A stretch of DNA of 64,000 nucleotides from Arabidopsis thaliana (lineage: Eukaryota > Streptophyta > Magnoliopsida > Brassicales > Brassicaceae), in assembly GCF_000001735.4 (NCBI RefSeq), contig NC_003071.7, positions 1,995,001 to 2,059,000 on the forward strand, given 5' to 3'. The notes beneath the pieces were generated by a model that saw nothing but the letters and a program-made list of their open reading frames with translations, was not told where the DNA came from and ran no database searches. The position numbers were made by a program, and so were the translations under genes. Numbering within the stretch: the stretch's first letter is position 1; every line of letters begins with the position of its first letter. This document shows, piece by piece, positions 47,181 to 58,475 of this stretch.

Positions 47181-47471
47181 GTTCAGTTTTGAAAAAGACA
47201 AAAAAAAAAAACTGAAACGAAGAAACCCGAGAAAACGATAAAGAGAAGAGAGTAACGGAGAGATTTGAGAGAGAATCAGAAAGCGAAACGAAATTAAGTA
47301 TCCATTGCTTCAAAATTCAACATAACTTCGAATTGTTGGGTAGTTGAATTGAGCCACAGAACTCCCACATCCGGGGAAGTGAAAGTTAATGTTTTTCCCA
47401 GCGAAGCCAAGAGAAAGTTACTGTTTATTCCGGCAAAATTTGAACCTCCGGCGAGATAGCATCTTTAGCTA

Positions 47472-50400
47472 TGGCTGGGAATAAAGCTAACGACGAAGTC
47501 CCGAGGAAGCAGCATGGTCCAGGGAAGGAGAAGCGGGTATTAAGAGTTTCCCCGCGGAGAAAACGCTCTGCGACAAAGGCAACGGAGGAACTGGGTTAGA
47601 ATCTCTAATTTTCCGTTTGTTGTCTTTGGGTGTATCAGAATTGTAAAGCTTGTTTGATTAAAGGGTTAGAATTTGTCGGAATTTAGCATATCTTTAGGAT
47701 GAAAAATTGAGAAGTAGAATTGGAAATCTCTGTTTCCGCCAAAAATATGATTTTGAGTTATAATCTGGAAAATGTCTGTGTACGTACACTACTTCGGTTT
47801 GCTTAACAATATATGACTTTTAATTGCAGGTAGTCCAAGTGTTGCTCCGACTGAAGATCTTACAGTTGAAGAGTTACCACCAAGACTCTTTGCTCTAGAC
47901 CGGTATCCTTCCGAGACGAAGATGAACGCGTACTCTAAACTGAAGTACATTTTTGACATAGCAAATGTACTAAAGGGGAAACCAGAGATGCAGTTTCTTC
48001 TCGATTCTCCATTTGGGGAACTTTTTAAAATACCCAAAAACAAGGCATCTTTCAATGCTAAGCTTGTCCTTGGACTAATATGCCGTCAGTTAGTGACAAA
48101 GAAGGTGAATGAGATGTGGATTGTATTCGGCGGTCATCCAATTAGATTTGGATTAAGAGAATTTATTATCCTAACTGGGCTGGAATGTGGGAAGTATCCC
48201 AAGAAGAAAGACGTTGATGATGTTATCAGTGTGAAACCTGAGTGTGAGAGTGTTTGGAAGACTCTGTTTGATGAGAGGTTTGGGGACACGATTCCAACAA
48301 TTGCTGATTTGGTGAGCTGGCTGCAGGAGGAGGAAAGCATGGAGGGGTGAAAGCAACTGGCACTATCTCTTATTATTTTGGTTGACGGTGTGGTAGCGGC
48401 CCACAGTAACCCCAACAGGCCTACTTCGAAGACTGTCGAGATGACTAAGAACCTGGAGTTCTTCTGCAAATACCCATGGGGAAGGGTGTCCTTTACCCGT
48501 ACTTTGGGGAGGATAACAAATTTCCAAACTCCTTACGATGCTCAACAACTAATAAGGGGTTTACTTGTAGGGTCTTATGCACTCCATGGCTTCCCATTAG
48601 CTCTCCAGCTTTTAGCTTTCGAAACAATCCCATCAATTCTAAGCTAGGACCTGATGATGTACCTAACAGGACATTTGCTGAGTGGTCTATCCATCGTCTT
48701 GCCTCTCTGCGAGCAATCCGGACATCTCGCATTTTGGAGTGTGAGGCTGCTGATGAGGTGTGTTAAATTGTGTATGTACGTACATAATAAGTAAATGTAC
48801 ATTATCTATGGTTAACATACTTATTTGTGTAGGTTGAGGTCAACTATATTGTGAAACCAGCTGATAATGTTTGTCCTCCATCTCTTTCATGGGATGATGA
48901 AGTTGATGATCCAAGGGTTGATTACATTGAGGCACTGTTAATAGATGGGCCTCAGTGGCAGGAGGATGAATGGGTTGGAGGCTATGCTAGAGTACCAAAG
49001 CAGTTGCGCCCACCACAACTAGAAGAGACAGGTAAGTATAAGTATAAAGGTTGTTTACAAATTTTTTTGGTATTGCACCCAGAAGAAAACCAATTAATAG
49101 CAGCAACTGGTCTATTGTAGATGTTAAGAGGAAACGAAATGCACCGGGCCCGAGCCCTAAAGAACCTGCTATGAAAAAACAGAAATCTGAAATGGACTGT
49201 GATAAAGAAGAGAACGCTGAGGATTGTTTTGGAGAGCCTGTGCCTGAGAGGTTTATTGTTGAAATGAGGAGGTCTTTCAAGGAGCTGGAAGACCAAATGT
49301 ATCAAATGCATGAAGATATGAAAGACTTTGTCCGTGACCAGATACGTGCTGCCCTTGATCCAAAAGGCAAAAGGACAGAACAAACCATACCTTCCCATGA
49401 TTCGCGGGAACCACCTACTTCTATGGATAAGGCACCGGTTACTACGAAGAAGCCATCGAGAAGGATGTCTACAAAAGGAAGCACTGGAACGAGAAAGTCT
49501 TCAAGGCTGACTCGTGTTTCTCATGATGTGGACACTCCTGCACTTTCTGTTGGCTGTAATTCCAAAGAGGAAGATTTGGATGTCCCTGGAGTACATACCA
49601 CTGCTGTCGGCGGAAGAAGAAAACCTTCAAAGCCGAAGAAAAATGTTTCTTTTGCTGTTGACACTACTGAGCTACCTGATTCCAATAAGGAAGATATGCA
49701 AGGATTCATTGATGAACAGGTAAGTCATGTACGTACATTGCTAAATATTTTATAATCCATATGTATAACTGTACTGTCTGCTTCGATACATTATGGCGCT
49801 AATAATGAAAGTGATTTTACTGCAAATGATGGATTGGATTCTTCGGCCGCTGAAGAAGAGATATTAGACACTGGATTTTTAATAGTTCCTTATGCTGGAT
49901 CCACACAATCCCATCTGGTATGTCGTCTACTAATACTCTAAACAATCTGTTTAAATGGTGTACGTACATATTCGCTTAAGAAGTTAGTTAAACTATGTTT
50001 CAGGATAGAGGAAATGTTGTTGTTGGTAAGACTGTCTTCTTAGGTTCAATGTCTGGGACTGTCTATGTTACACAGGAAGAGAGGCCTGTGGAAGAAGCTA
50101 CTGTTGACACCGAGATGGAAGAAGTTCCATCTAATGTGTCTGCAATAGTTTCAGAGGTAGATCTTCTGGTAATCGTTATATACAGATTTCCATGACTATA
50201 TGCATATATATTACATTAATTTCTCCACTTATCTAACGCTTAACTCTATGGTAGCCTATGTTTCAGGATAATGGACCAAAGGATGTTGCCGAACCTGGCT
50301 TAGTTGGTACCCATACAGGGGCCGATGAAATAGCTGATGCTGACATAGAGATGGTAGACAATCCATCAGGTTTACCTTCAACATCTGCACACGTATGTGT

Positions 50401-52367
50401 TAGTCACTTGTTCTTTTTCCATATGTGTACGCCCATAAGACTTTGCAAATTATTTTTGTTTCAGAAAGAAGCAAGAGATGCCAGTGCATCGACTGAAGCT
50501 AATGGCAGCGACTCAGAAGAAACTTATGAGCCTTCTGATGGAGATACAACTCACGTACCTAGCACAAGTGTACGTACATTTTTGTCACTATGTTCTGTGT
50601 ACATATATATTGTTTCATACATTAGTAGAAAGTTTCTTTCCGATGATAAATTCTACAGGTTGAGGCGGCAGGAGAATCCAAATTAGTGACAGGGATGGAA
50701 GTTGAAATACCTGAGAAGACTCACAGTGATCCCCCGTCACCATTTCAAGTAGTTAACAATGTAAGCTAACTCTTGCAACAAATAAAATGTACTATTTACT
50801 GTTCAAATGTATAAAATTTATATTATGCAGGTCATACGGGAGTTGGATACCAAAGCCGTTGGTGATTTGGCTGCAGCTACTGATGTGGAGGTAACAATTT
50901 GTGTGTTTCAATTCCTATTTTCGGAATAGCATGCATAGGATTATATGTGTACATTATATAGATTTGTGTACGTTAACTTGCACAGGTAGTCATGGAAGAG
51001 CCGGGTATTGTCGAGGGGTCTGTAGGAACTGAGGATCCTAACCCAGGGTCAGATGAAGCAGACAAGACCGATATTCCTAAAAATAATGTATGTACCTATT
51101 TTAAACATAGAAAAACGTATGAAACTGTTGTTGACAATCATATTTGTTAATAGGATGAATCAGACAATGCTGCTGCTGTCGAAGCAAAAGAAGAAAAAAA
51201 ATCGTCCCCAAAGGTCCCAAAAAAAGTGAAGAAGCAACTTGTCTATGAACAGGATGATGCACATCCTCATGGTTTTAAGGCAAAAACAGTCTTGGTGCCC
51301 GATGTACCAACTCAACAGATAGAGGTTGTTATCAGGGCTGGAAATGTCTCATACAACCCCCTGGACATGGTTGACCCTTCAAAAGTAGAGGAATTCAGCA
51401 ATATCATTAAAGGACCCTCTATGTAAGTACATTATATTAAAATAGATTATTTAATATCTCAATCATCATTTTTCCAAGTCTTAAGGTTGTTATCAAATAT
51501 TTTTCTGGATTTACAGGATTCACACTCTTTTTCGGGTTTCGCAAAGTGCCCAACGAGTTTTTTGCGAACCTTCTAACACCTGGTGAATGGGTCGAAAGTT
51601 CGGTACGTTGCATTTATATACGTACATTCCTTGTTATAAATTGTACATAGATGATTAAATTTTTCGTGGAAGTGTACGTACACTGATATATTTTTTGAAC
51701 ATTTCAGCATTTAGAAATGATGGCAATGTTGATGTGTCACAAGAACGGGGAACAGATGATAGCAAACAGATGTATTGTATTGGACATGATGCTGACGCAT
51801 CTACTTACCAAGCGGGTGGGCGACTTCAAGAAGTGTATTAATAAGAACGGGTTCAAATGGGGTAAATTACTGTCCGACATTGCTAATGGAGTTCACATAA
51901 ACCGTGAACCCAATATGAAGTGGCTGAAGGATGTCGATGTTGTGTATGCTCCGATGAACTGGAAGAGTGAACATTGGGTTGCTTTGGGAATCAACCTTAA
52001 TGAACGGCTAATAACTGTGTATGACGCTTTAATATCGCACACGCGGGAGTCGGCTGTGAAGGCGAGAATGACTCCTATTTGCGAAATGATGTCGTACTTA
52101 GTCAGAGCGATGTGCCAGGATGTATTGATTTCTCCGTACTCAGTTGAACCTTTTGAGTATGTGCGTTGTCCTACCGTTGCTCAAAACCCAACTACAGGAG
52201 ATTGCGGGCCATACACGATGAAGTTCTTGGAGTTGCTTGCGTTTGGACACCCTTCTTCGGAATTGACAACCATTCGAGAAGCAGATATGGTCTTCTACCG
52301 TCAGAAATACTCGGTTGACATCTACGAGCACGGCAAGCGGGAGGTCGGTACTGTGCACTTGCTTTAA
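47472..52367 (+). pseudogene. DUF1985 / ULP1-type protease gene of element 2, broken
   Basis: Exons I can place are 47472-47595, 47830-48757, 48833-49031, 49121-49719, one ending at 49917, 50004-50156, 50267-50392, 50465-50569, 50659-50760, 50831-50890, 50986-51087, 51154-51422, 51517-51602 and 51708-52367. DUF1985 is in exon 2 (FGELFKIP, LVLGLICRQLVTKK). It carries TGA at 48348-48350 where element 1 has TGG, a 1-base frameshift near 48,640, and one surplus base around 51,517. The protease end is intact locally: His at 51,972, Asp at 52,023, Gln at 52,182, Cys at 52,203 (AQNPTTGDCGPY). Its lesions differ from those of element 1, so the two copies died independently. Confidence 0.85.
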
Positions 52368-52682
52368 TCGTCCAAGAACAATATTCTGGTTCTTTGCAAC
52401 CAATTATTATGAACAAACCTATCTTAGATATATGATTGCAACTACATTTAATTTGGAGATTGTCAGAAGTTAATTTAGTGTCCTCTATCATATTGTCGTA
52501 CACATCGTTCACTTCTAATTACATAATGTAAATGTGTACGTACATATCTATATGTCTCGTACACTGCATATTAACTTTATAACATAACTCAAGTGATAAA
52601 TTGATTTGACAGCCAACGCTTACCAACACAAGTATGACATTCATTTCAACCGTAATTGCCCCAACCAAATTCACAGTAGTGG

Positions 52683-52690
52683 TTATTAAA
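52683..52690 (+). promoter_or_regulatory. TATA-like box TTATTAAA upstream of gene A2
   Basis: It lies in GGTTATTAAAGTG, 50 bp before the ATG at 52,733, like the boxes of A1 and B1. Confidence 0.55.
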
Positions 52691-52732
52691 GTGAAGAAAT
52701 TACTGACGATCTCTGACTATCTCATTTCAAAC

Positions 52733-53428
52733 ATGGTTAACCCGACTCTTCCCGACGATTTACTCTCGAAGATAGCTAAGAACCTGGCTGACCAATGCTG
52801 GTCCGACCTTGGTCCACTGGTACGATCCGGCACTCGTGGAAGAGACATTGTCTACCGTCCGGATGTCCTCAAAGATGTCAATATTCTCACCTTGTGTAAC
52901 TCGCCCGATGACTTCCAAGCTGGAGGGGGCCACAATCCCTCCGGATCCGCTGATGAAGGCCGACATCGACCATTTTTCTTGCGGTGTTTTGCAGCTAATA
53001 ATCCCACGACCGTGTATTACGAAGGTATTCGTGTTCTAACGCATGAACGAAACATCAATGGAGCCATCAGGCTCTTACAGCGTCATGCTCCAGTACGAGC
53101 AAATGCAACACTTGCATGCGCCATTGTATTCATATGTGCTTGGTATGATTATATGGGCGGCTTGTTTCTACAGCTATTCACCCGCAACCATTATCCATTG
53201 GACTCGGTTGCCACTCGAGTTTTGGGTGATGAGTTCATCGAGGAAATAAAGAAGTTTGACCCTCCATACAGCAATACATATGGTCCTACGTTCTCTTATC
53301 CTACCAGCCATGGAATTAGTATGCCTCCTTGCGCCTTACATTGTTACATGGTATCAGGAGCTTTCCAAAACGTTTGCAACCGCTGTTACCTCTCGTCGTG
53401 TGCCAGGCGTGTTAGTCAAATGCTATAG
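52733..53428 (+). CDS. Gene A2: F-box-like / Cys-rich protein (231 aa), intact
   Basis: This is a single open exon. I chose the ATG at 52,733, which aligns with A1 and follows the TATA-like box; an upstream in-frame ATG exists at 52,634. The N-terminus (LPDDLLSKIAKNLADQCWSD) is F-box-like. Next come GRDIVYRPDVLKD, a Gly/His-rich loop (FQAGGGHNPSG) and RPFFLRCFAANNPTTVYYEG. A helical, Sel1/TPR-like middle (INGAIRLLQRHAPVRANATL) follows, and the end is Cys-rich (CALHCYMVSGAFQNVCNRC, SCARRVSQML). The family resembles the At2g35280-type F-box proteins. If functional it could be an SCF substrate adaptor in the nucleus, but this is inference. It is intact although the ULP gene next to it is dead. 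Confidence 0.75.
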   Translation: MVNPTLPDDLLSKIAKNLADQCWSDLGPLVRSGTRGRDIVYRPDVLKDVNILTLCNSPDDFQAGGGHNPSGSADEGRHRPFFLRCFAANNPTTVYYEGIRVLTHERNINGAIRLLQRHAPVRANATLACAIVFICAWYDYMGGLFLQLFTRNHYPLDSVATRVLGDEFIEEIKKFDPPYSNTYGPTFSYPTSHGISMPPCALHCYMVSGAFQNVCNRCYLSSCARRVSQML

Positions 53429-53830
53429 TTATTCCATTCTACTTTATATGTTTGTTTATGTTATCCGCTATGTCATGTTTCAAATTATGATAAGGCTTCT
53501 ACTATGTTGTTTATGTTTATGTTGAAATTATATTATTGCTTAAGAAATTTGCAAGGTGTGTTATGTTTCTCAAGTTGAATATTTTTCAGCCAAATTCGCA
53601 TATGATATTTAGTTCCCGCAGTAAATGTAAATTTGGATATTAAAATCTAAGCGTCCACAACTACGTACACGTGCATCTACCAAATAATACTTAAAGGTTT
53701 TTGGTTTGTCTCGGAAAACTAGATATGGACGTACACTAGCATGAGATATCAACTCTAACGTACACTAAAAAATAACACATGCAAACATATGAGGTCTTTG
53801 GTTTGTCTCATAAATGGTTATATTTATGAA

Positions 53831-54000
53831 TGGACGTACACTGATAGTACACTACAGCGTACACTGTTTGTTGGGTAAATGTAGAAATATAAATGTGGAC
53901 GTACACTAAAACGTACACTACAACGTACACTGTTTGTTGGGCAAATGTAGAAATGTAAATGTGGACGTACACTAAAACGCACACTAAAACGTACACGTCT
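53831..54000 (+). repeat. 65-66-bp tandem repeat built on ACGTACACT, A2-B2 spacer
   Basis: The units are 53,831-53,895, 53,896-53,961 and a partial 53,962-54,000. Each starts TGGACGTACACT, has two more (A/C)(C/G)GTACACT motifs, then GTTTGTTGGG(T/C)AAATG. It concentrates the element's GTAC motif in one array. Further single GACGTACACT and AACGTACACT motifs precede it at about 53,727 and 53,757. Confidence 0.85.
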
Positions 54001-54208
54001 AGTTTTAAGCTGTTATTAAAAAGAGGTTGCTCATAACAACAATAACAAATTATATATGGAATACTATTACGTTGATTTGACAATATGAAGACACATCATC
54101 ACTTAATACCTTTGCAATAAATACAACCATAACTTACCCAACCATATCTTCAATGATGCTTATTTAAGTGTTGGAATTTCATTTTGTTGAACCACCTTAC
54201 ACCTAAAT

Positions 54209-54904
54209 ATGACAAACCCAAATATTCCTGATGATGATTTGCTTGCGAAGATAGCCAAGAAAATGGCTGACAAATGTTGGTGGTACCTCGGACCTATGTT
54301 GAAATCCGGTCCTCGTGGAAGAGACATTGTCTACCGTCCGGATGTCCTCAAAGATGCAAACATTTTCAGCATGTGCGACGATCCCGATGACTTCTACGCG
54401 GCAGGCCACGATCCAAATGACATCAACTCCGAAGGTCGCTATAGACCATTCTTCAAACGGTGCTTACAAGCTGGTAACCCCACGGCTATTTACCATGAAG
54501 GACTGCGTCTCGTTACACATGAGTCTGACATTCAGGGAGCTATCCTACACTTAGAGCGAATCGCCCCAAGGAACGCCGCTGCAACCCTTGCATGCGCAAT
54601 TCTTTACATATGTGCTGGTAATGCTCACATGGGTGGTGTCTACCTTCGGCTCTTCGGAAGCAACCATTATGCTTTGGAATCGGAGGAGGCACGTGACATT
54701 TGTGAGGAGGTGCTAGAAGATATAAAGAAATATGGTAATACTTTAAAATACACATACGCTAACAGTTTTTTGTACCCGGAATGTGGTGACGTAAGCACTC
54801 CTGAATGCGCGGAGATGTGTTACATGAGATCGAGACTCTTCAATAATCTTTGCAACCAATGTTACATCTGGTTGTGTGCTAAACGGATTAGCCAGATCCT
54901 GTAG
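54209..54904 (+). CDS. Gene B2: F-box-like / Cys-rich protein (231 aa), intact
   Basis: One open exon, 783 bp after A2 and clearly its paralogue. The F-box-like start is IPDDDLLAKIAKKMADKCWW. The block GRDIVYRPDVLKDANIFSMC is shared with A and B1. RPFFKRCLQAGNPTAIYHEG leads into the helical middle (DIQGAILHLERIAP). The Cys-rich C-terminus has CAEMCYMRS and NLCNQCYIWLCAKRISQIL. It is full length and unbroken, while B1 has a frameshift. A TATTTAAG at 54,161 may be its promoter. Substrate-adaptor function is inferred; the Cys pairs suggest zinc binding. Confidence 0.75.
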   Translation: MTNPNIPDDDLLAKIAKKMADKCWWYLGPMLKSGPRGRDIVYRPDVLKDANIFSMCDDPDDFYAAGHDPNDINSEGRYRPFFKRCLQAGNPTAIYHEGLRLVTHESDIQGAILHLERIAPRNAAATLACAILYICAGNAHMGGVYLRLFGSNHYALESEEARDICEEVLEDIKKYGNTLKYTYANSFLYPECGDVSTPECAEMCYMRSRLFNNLCNQCYIWLCAKRISQIL

Positions 54905-55391
54905 AGCTCACATTCGCCACGATCCTGTCATATTTATAAGTTTTCCATGCAACAATATGTGAGCTTTTTACGTTGATTATCAGTAATGGAAGTTTGTAAA
55001 TGAAGACGAAAGGAAATTTGATTTGACGTCGTATAACCCATATCTAGAAGATTTCGCTCCATATTAATTACTCGTTGTCAAATACACTCTAGAAGTGACC
55101 TCCATCACACTCTCATTAATATCTCTATTAGACGTACACGGTTCCCGAGCAACGTACTCAATTGATTTGGCAGATAAATTAAGTAAGTTAATGTTTATTT
55201 GAAAAGATTGTTAGTAAATGCGTTGACCCCTAATATAGCACTATACATGAAGCCATATTGTTCCACTTATATGCAATACAAACAGACATCAACTCAACCT
55301 TCTATCAGAAAACGTAATGAGTATTTTATAGACGTACACGGCGCGATTATGAGAGGTACACAGTAGTTTGTTTAAATTAAAAGTTACCTAG

Positions 55392-55980
55392 GAATCCAAT
55401 TGCCAAACCCCATAAGCATACTTGTCAACTACCTCCCCGTCAGCCAGACTCCCATAGAGACGCTAAGGAACTTAGTCTACAGTTATAACATCAACACCCT
55501 TGCAATCGATGAATTCATGACGTGGCCGTCGTTACTCCAACCGGAGTCTACCTTCCGGCCATACTTCGAGCTGCTTGTAGAACGTGGATCCATCCAGGCG
55601 GTTTACCTTGAAGGTGTTCGCCAAGCGAGCAACTTCGTAAAGTAGCTCAGGGCCTTTCAGTCATGACAACGGTCGCTTTATCTGATCCCTTTGCTTGCTT
55701 CGCAACCGGTTTGTTCCTTACGTGTACCGGTAATCACTTGGATTTCCTCCCGATCAGCGAAAAGTTCTGGGAAATGACACCCACCCTTGAAGCTGGCCAC
55801 GCGGTTGCAGAGATGGTGATGTATCACATCAGCCAGCTTCACACTGAAAATGCTCGCCGCTGGGAAAGGTCTTGGAGGTTTGTCCACCCGCCGAGTTGCG
55901 TAGGGCAATGCACGTTCCATCATGGCTGCAGGGTTTGTTTTTTCTACTGGTACGCCAGGGAGATTGCTATATTCTACTAG
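55392..55980 (+). pseudogene. Gene C2: Cys-rich relative, 5'-truncated and frameshifted
   Basis: This is the counterpart of C1. The reading starts in mid-gene (IQLPNPISILVNYLPVSQTP); the first ~25 codons of C1, including its ATG, are absent. It continues through FRPYFELLVERG and YLEGVRQASNFVK, then TAG. Near 55,641 one base is missing, and the remainder (VAQGLSVMTTVALSDPFACF..) follows in another frame to 55,980. The ending CTFHHGCRVCFFYWYAREI matches C1. Confidence 0.75.
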
Positions 55981-56568
55981 AAGCAAAGCTGCTAAGGTTT
56001 AAGCTACTCTACTCGGCTCTACTCTCAAGTCTTTTGGTATGACGGATGCACACATATTTTGCAACACATGTGTATGCTTCGTTGAAAAAATTATGTTTTT
56101 TGAATCGTTCCAGTTTATTTATCTTATGAATTTCCCTTTATATAAACTGCCTGTCCTTTTTATGTTTCTGGCTGTTCAATGAATTACAACATTAAGTATT
56201 ACTAGATGTCTTCGTGTACGTACACTATATAGTACATTAAACTTGGTTTATCGTACATTGGGAAATTGCGTACACAACATAAGTATAAATCTAATAGTTT
56301 TTGATGTTGAAGGCACCAAAATTAATATACGTACACGATAGCGTACACCAGAAACTATACGTACATTGCGAGAGGATTTGAACAATAAAACAAGGCACGT
56401 ACATAAAACAACAAATTAGATTAACATTTAAACGGAAACAGGAAACAACAACGACTGAAATGTAGTTTGGTTCTTATGGAAACAACAACAACAACTGGGA
56501 AAGAAAACTTAATTGAAATGTAGTCTTATATTATATTAAAACGGAGAATAATGGTTAATTCCCTCTAG
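55981..56568. other. Spacer between gene C2 and the minus-strand chimera
   Basis: It holds the convergent 3' ends. GTACGTAC occurs at 56,216, with ATACGTACACG and ATACGTACATTG nearby (56,328-56,368). No gene is seen. Confidence 0.6.
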
Positions 56569-58475
56569 CTAAAAAACCACCATCGAGATATCCGCAACTT
56601 CTGGTCTGTCCGGATTGGCAACCACCTTTGAAATAGCACTATGGCTCTCTAGCTTCGGGTTAGACAGTTCAGTTAGAAACCAAAAGCTGAGTGCGACAAC
56701 AAAATTTCCCTTACCCAAACTCTGAAAGTAACCATCCAAGTACTCCGCCTGTTGATTGCGGGCTTCGCACTCCAAGACTTCATTGCTACGTTAGAAATAA
56801 GGACAGTTAGCGTTTAGAGTGACATTGTAAATAAAACAAATGAAAAGAACACTTACTATCTATCTTTTATCTTGAAACTCAGTTTGAGACCGTAATAGTC
56901 TGTAGTCAATGCGCCAACATCATCCAACACTCCAACGACATCTAGATGATGGAGAAACAAAGATAATAAACAAAAATATGAAATCCACACATTCAGATCA
57001 TTTAGGAGCAGCTGTGGTAAATCGACAGCTCGCGGCCCACCCTGCGTAGAACTGTATCTGCTCCTCACAACTTCCCCGAGGAGCTTATAATTAGCATGTT
57101 TATTGTAGTTCTTCCAAGAGTCGATGTTACACGTATGTGTCGTAGCATACGAAGTGATTTTGAAACTTTCTGAATCCTTCACGACGCGAGCAGTCAATTG
57201 CCATGGACAAGTCTCATCAACGCACACCATCTTCAATGTTTTAGGACATGACTTAGGTTGCTTGAAGCAAAAGCATTGCTTTATCGCTTGAAGAGACATT
57301 GTTTGTTGCAGGACTTTTCTATTCTTAAAAACACATCCAACAAACAAAGTTTCGCCTGTGGTGCTGATTTCAACCTGTGTCTCATCAGCTCGAAAATTGA
57401 GTAAGTCATCGAACACAGGAGCAGCATCGTTACCGAGATTCGCCAACTCGCCACCATGTAACTTAGGAAATTCATTATACACTTGGTAAGCCTCAGCTGC
57501 GGTAACTACCCCATTATCATTCTGTGTCCCAGTTGAGGAAGCTCCAATACCGTCGATCACTTCATCCCCGGTGACTTCGTCTATACAAATAAGATTGGAA
57601 TCCCTTTGCCCTTCGCAGCGTGTACCGTAACCCAATGGAGAAATTGTTTCTTCGCCAGGTACACTAAGACCAGTGTACGTACACGTTTCCAAGAGACGAC
57701 TGAATTCCCCTGTATCTCCGCCAGGTACACTAACACCCGTGTACGTACACGTTTCCAATAAACGACTGAATTCCCCTGGATGTTGAGCAGTCTGTTGAGT
57801 GAGACTGACGTCTTCCTCAAGATTTCCTTGTACATATTCTTCTACTATTACATCGTTCCACTTGTTGTAATCGTATTCTTCGCCAATACCTTCACTACCG
57901 TCTGTGGTAGGATACAAGGTACTTCCCCCAATAGATCCATCCACACCAAGATAATCATCACACCCATCATCATCTTCGTTGCCCTCCTCCACTTCATCCT
58001 CTTCTGTTGTATCGTCTTCAACATCGGCTTGCTCCTCTGCATCCTCATTATTTTCATCAATATTTGTAGCACTATCAAACACACGGTCACTTTCAGAAAC
58101 TTCACCATGAGACCTAGAGACAGTATTCCCGAACGCCTTCACTGTATTATTGAAAAAGACGAACAAGTTGAGAGAAAGATACCCACCACGAACCAAAAAA
58201 AACGTTTCGAGACCCATCTGACTGTCAATGTATACAGGAGGGCGTTTAGTATCTATCAGCACTGACATTTCTCCCGGCATCCAGTAGCTAATTATGGGAT
58301 TGATCTCGGTGGACTTCAAACTGAAAGCCTCTCGGAGTGTACGGACAAAGTCCGTGTACGTCATGGTTTCCTGAACGCGTACACAACGACCAAAGATGCC
58401 TTCCTCAGGTTCAAATTTCCATTCTCCTTCTTTGCATTTCCACTCACCGACCATAGTAAATACGGGAATATCCAT
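56569..58475 (-). CDS. Chimera: MULE transposase N-terminus fused to RPA-like C-terminus (611 codons)
   Basis: Exon 1 is 58475-56857 and exon 2 is 56785-56569; together they stay in frame for 611 residues. Residues 1 to about 500 match the transposase of element 1: N-terminal domain, acidic region, MuDR DNA-binding part (CFCFKQPKSCPKTLKMVC, CPWQLTARVV) and the end LPQLLLNDLNVWIS. The frame then runs through former intron sequence (YFCLLSLFLHHL) into the RPA-like C-terminus (DVVGVLDDVGALTTDYYGLK, splice, NEVLECEARNQQAEYL, ending ISMVVF). The DDE core, SWIM and zinc knuckle are gone. It may be expressed as a DNA-binding protein without catalysis, which could act as a repressor, or it may be an accident. 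Calling it a gene is inference. Confidence 0.6.
57654..57785 (-). repeat. 66-bp in-frame tandem duplication in the transposase part
   Basis: Units are 57,654-57,719 and 57,720-57,785. Each encodes 22 residues including GEFSRLLETCTYTG.SVPG. Each contains one GTGTACGTACAC. Element 1 has a single, more diverged version of this region. Confidence 0.85.

Larger units (their letters stand above)
47780..57748. promoter_or_regulatory. Dispersed GTACGTAC palindromes in element 2 (10 sites)
   Basis: Exact cores begin at 47780, 48776, 49729, 49960, 50570, 51674, 52536, 56216, 57675 and 57741. Six are in ULP introns (50570 is the splice donor of its intron), two in intergenic spacers, and two in transposase coding sequence, where a 66-bp duplication copied the site. 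Many ACGTACACT half-like forms occur in the A2-B2 spacer. Confidence 0.7.
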
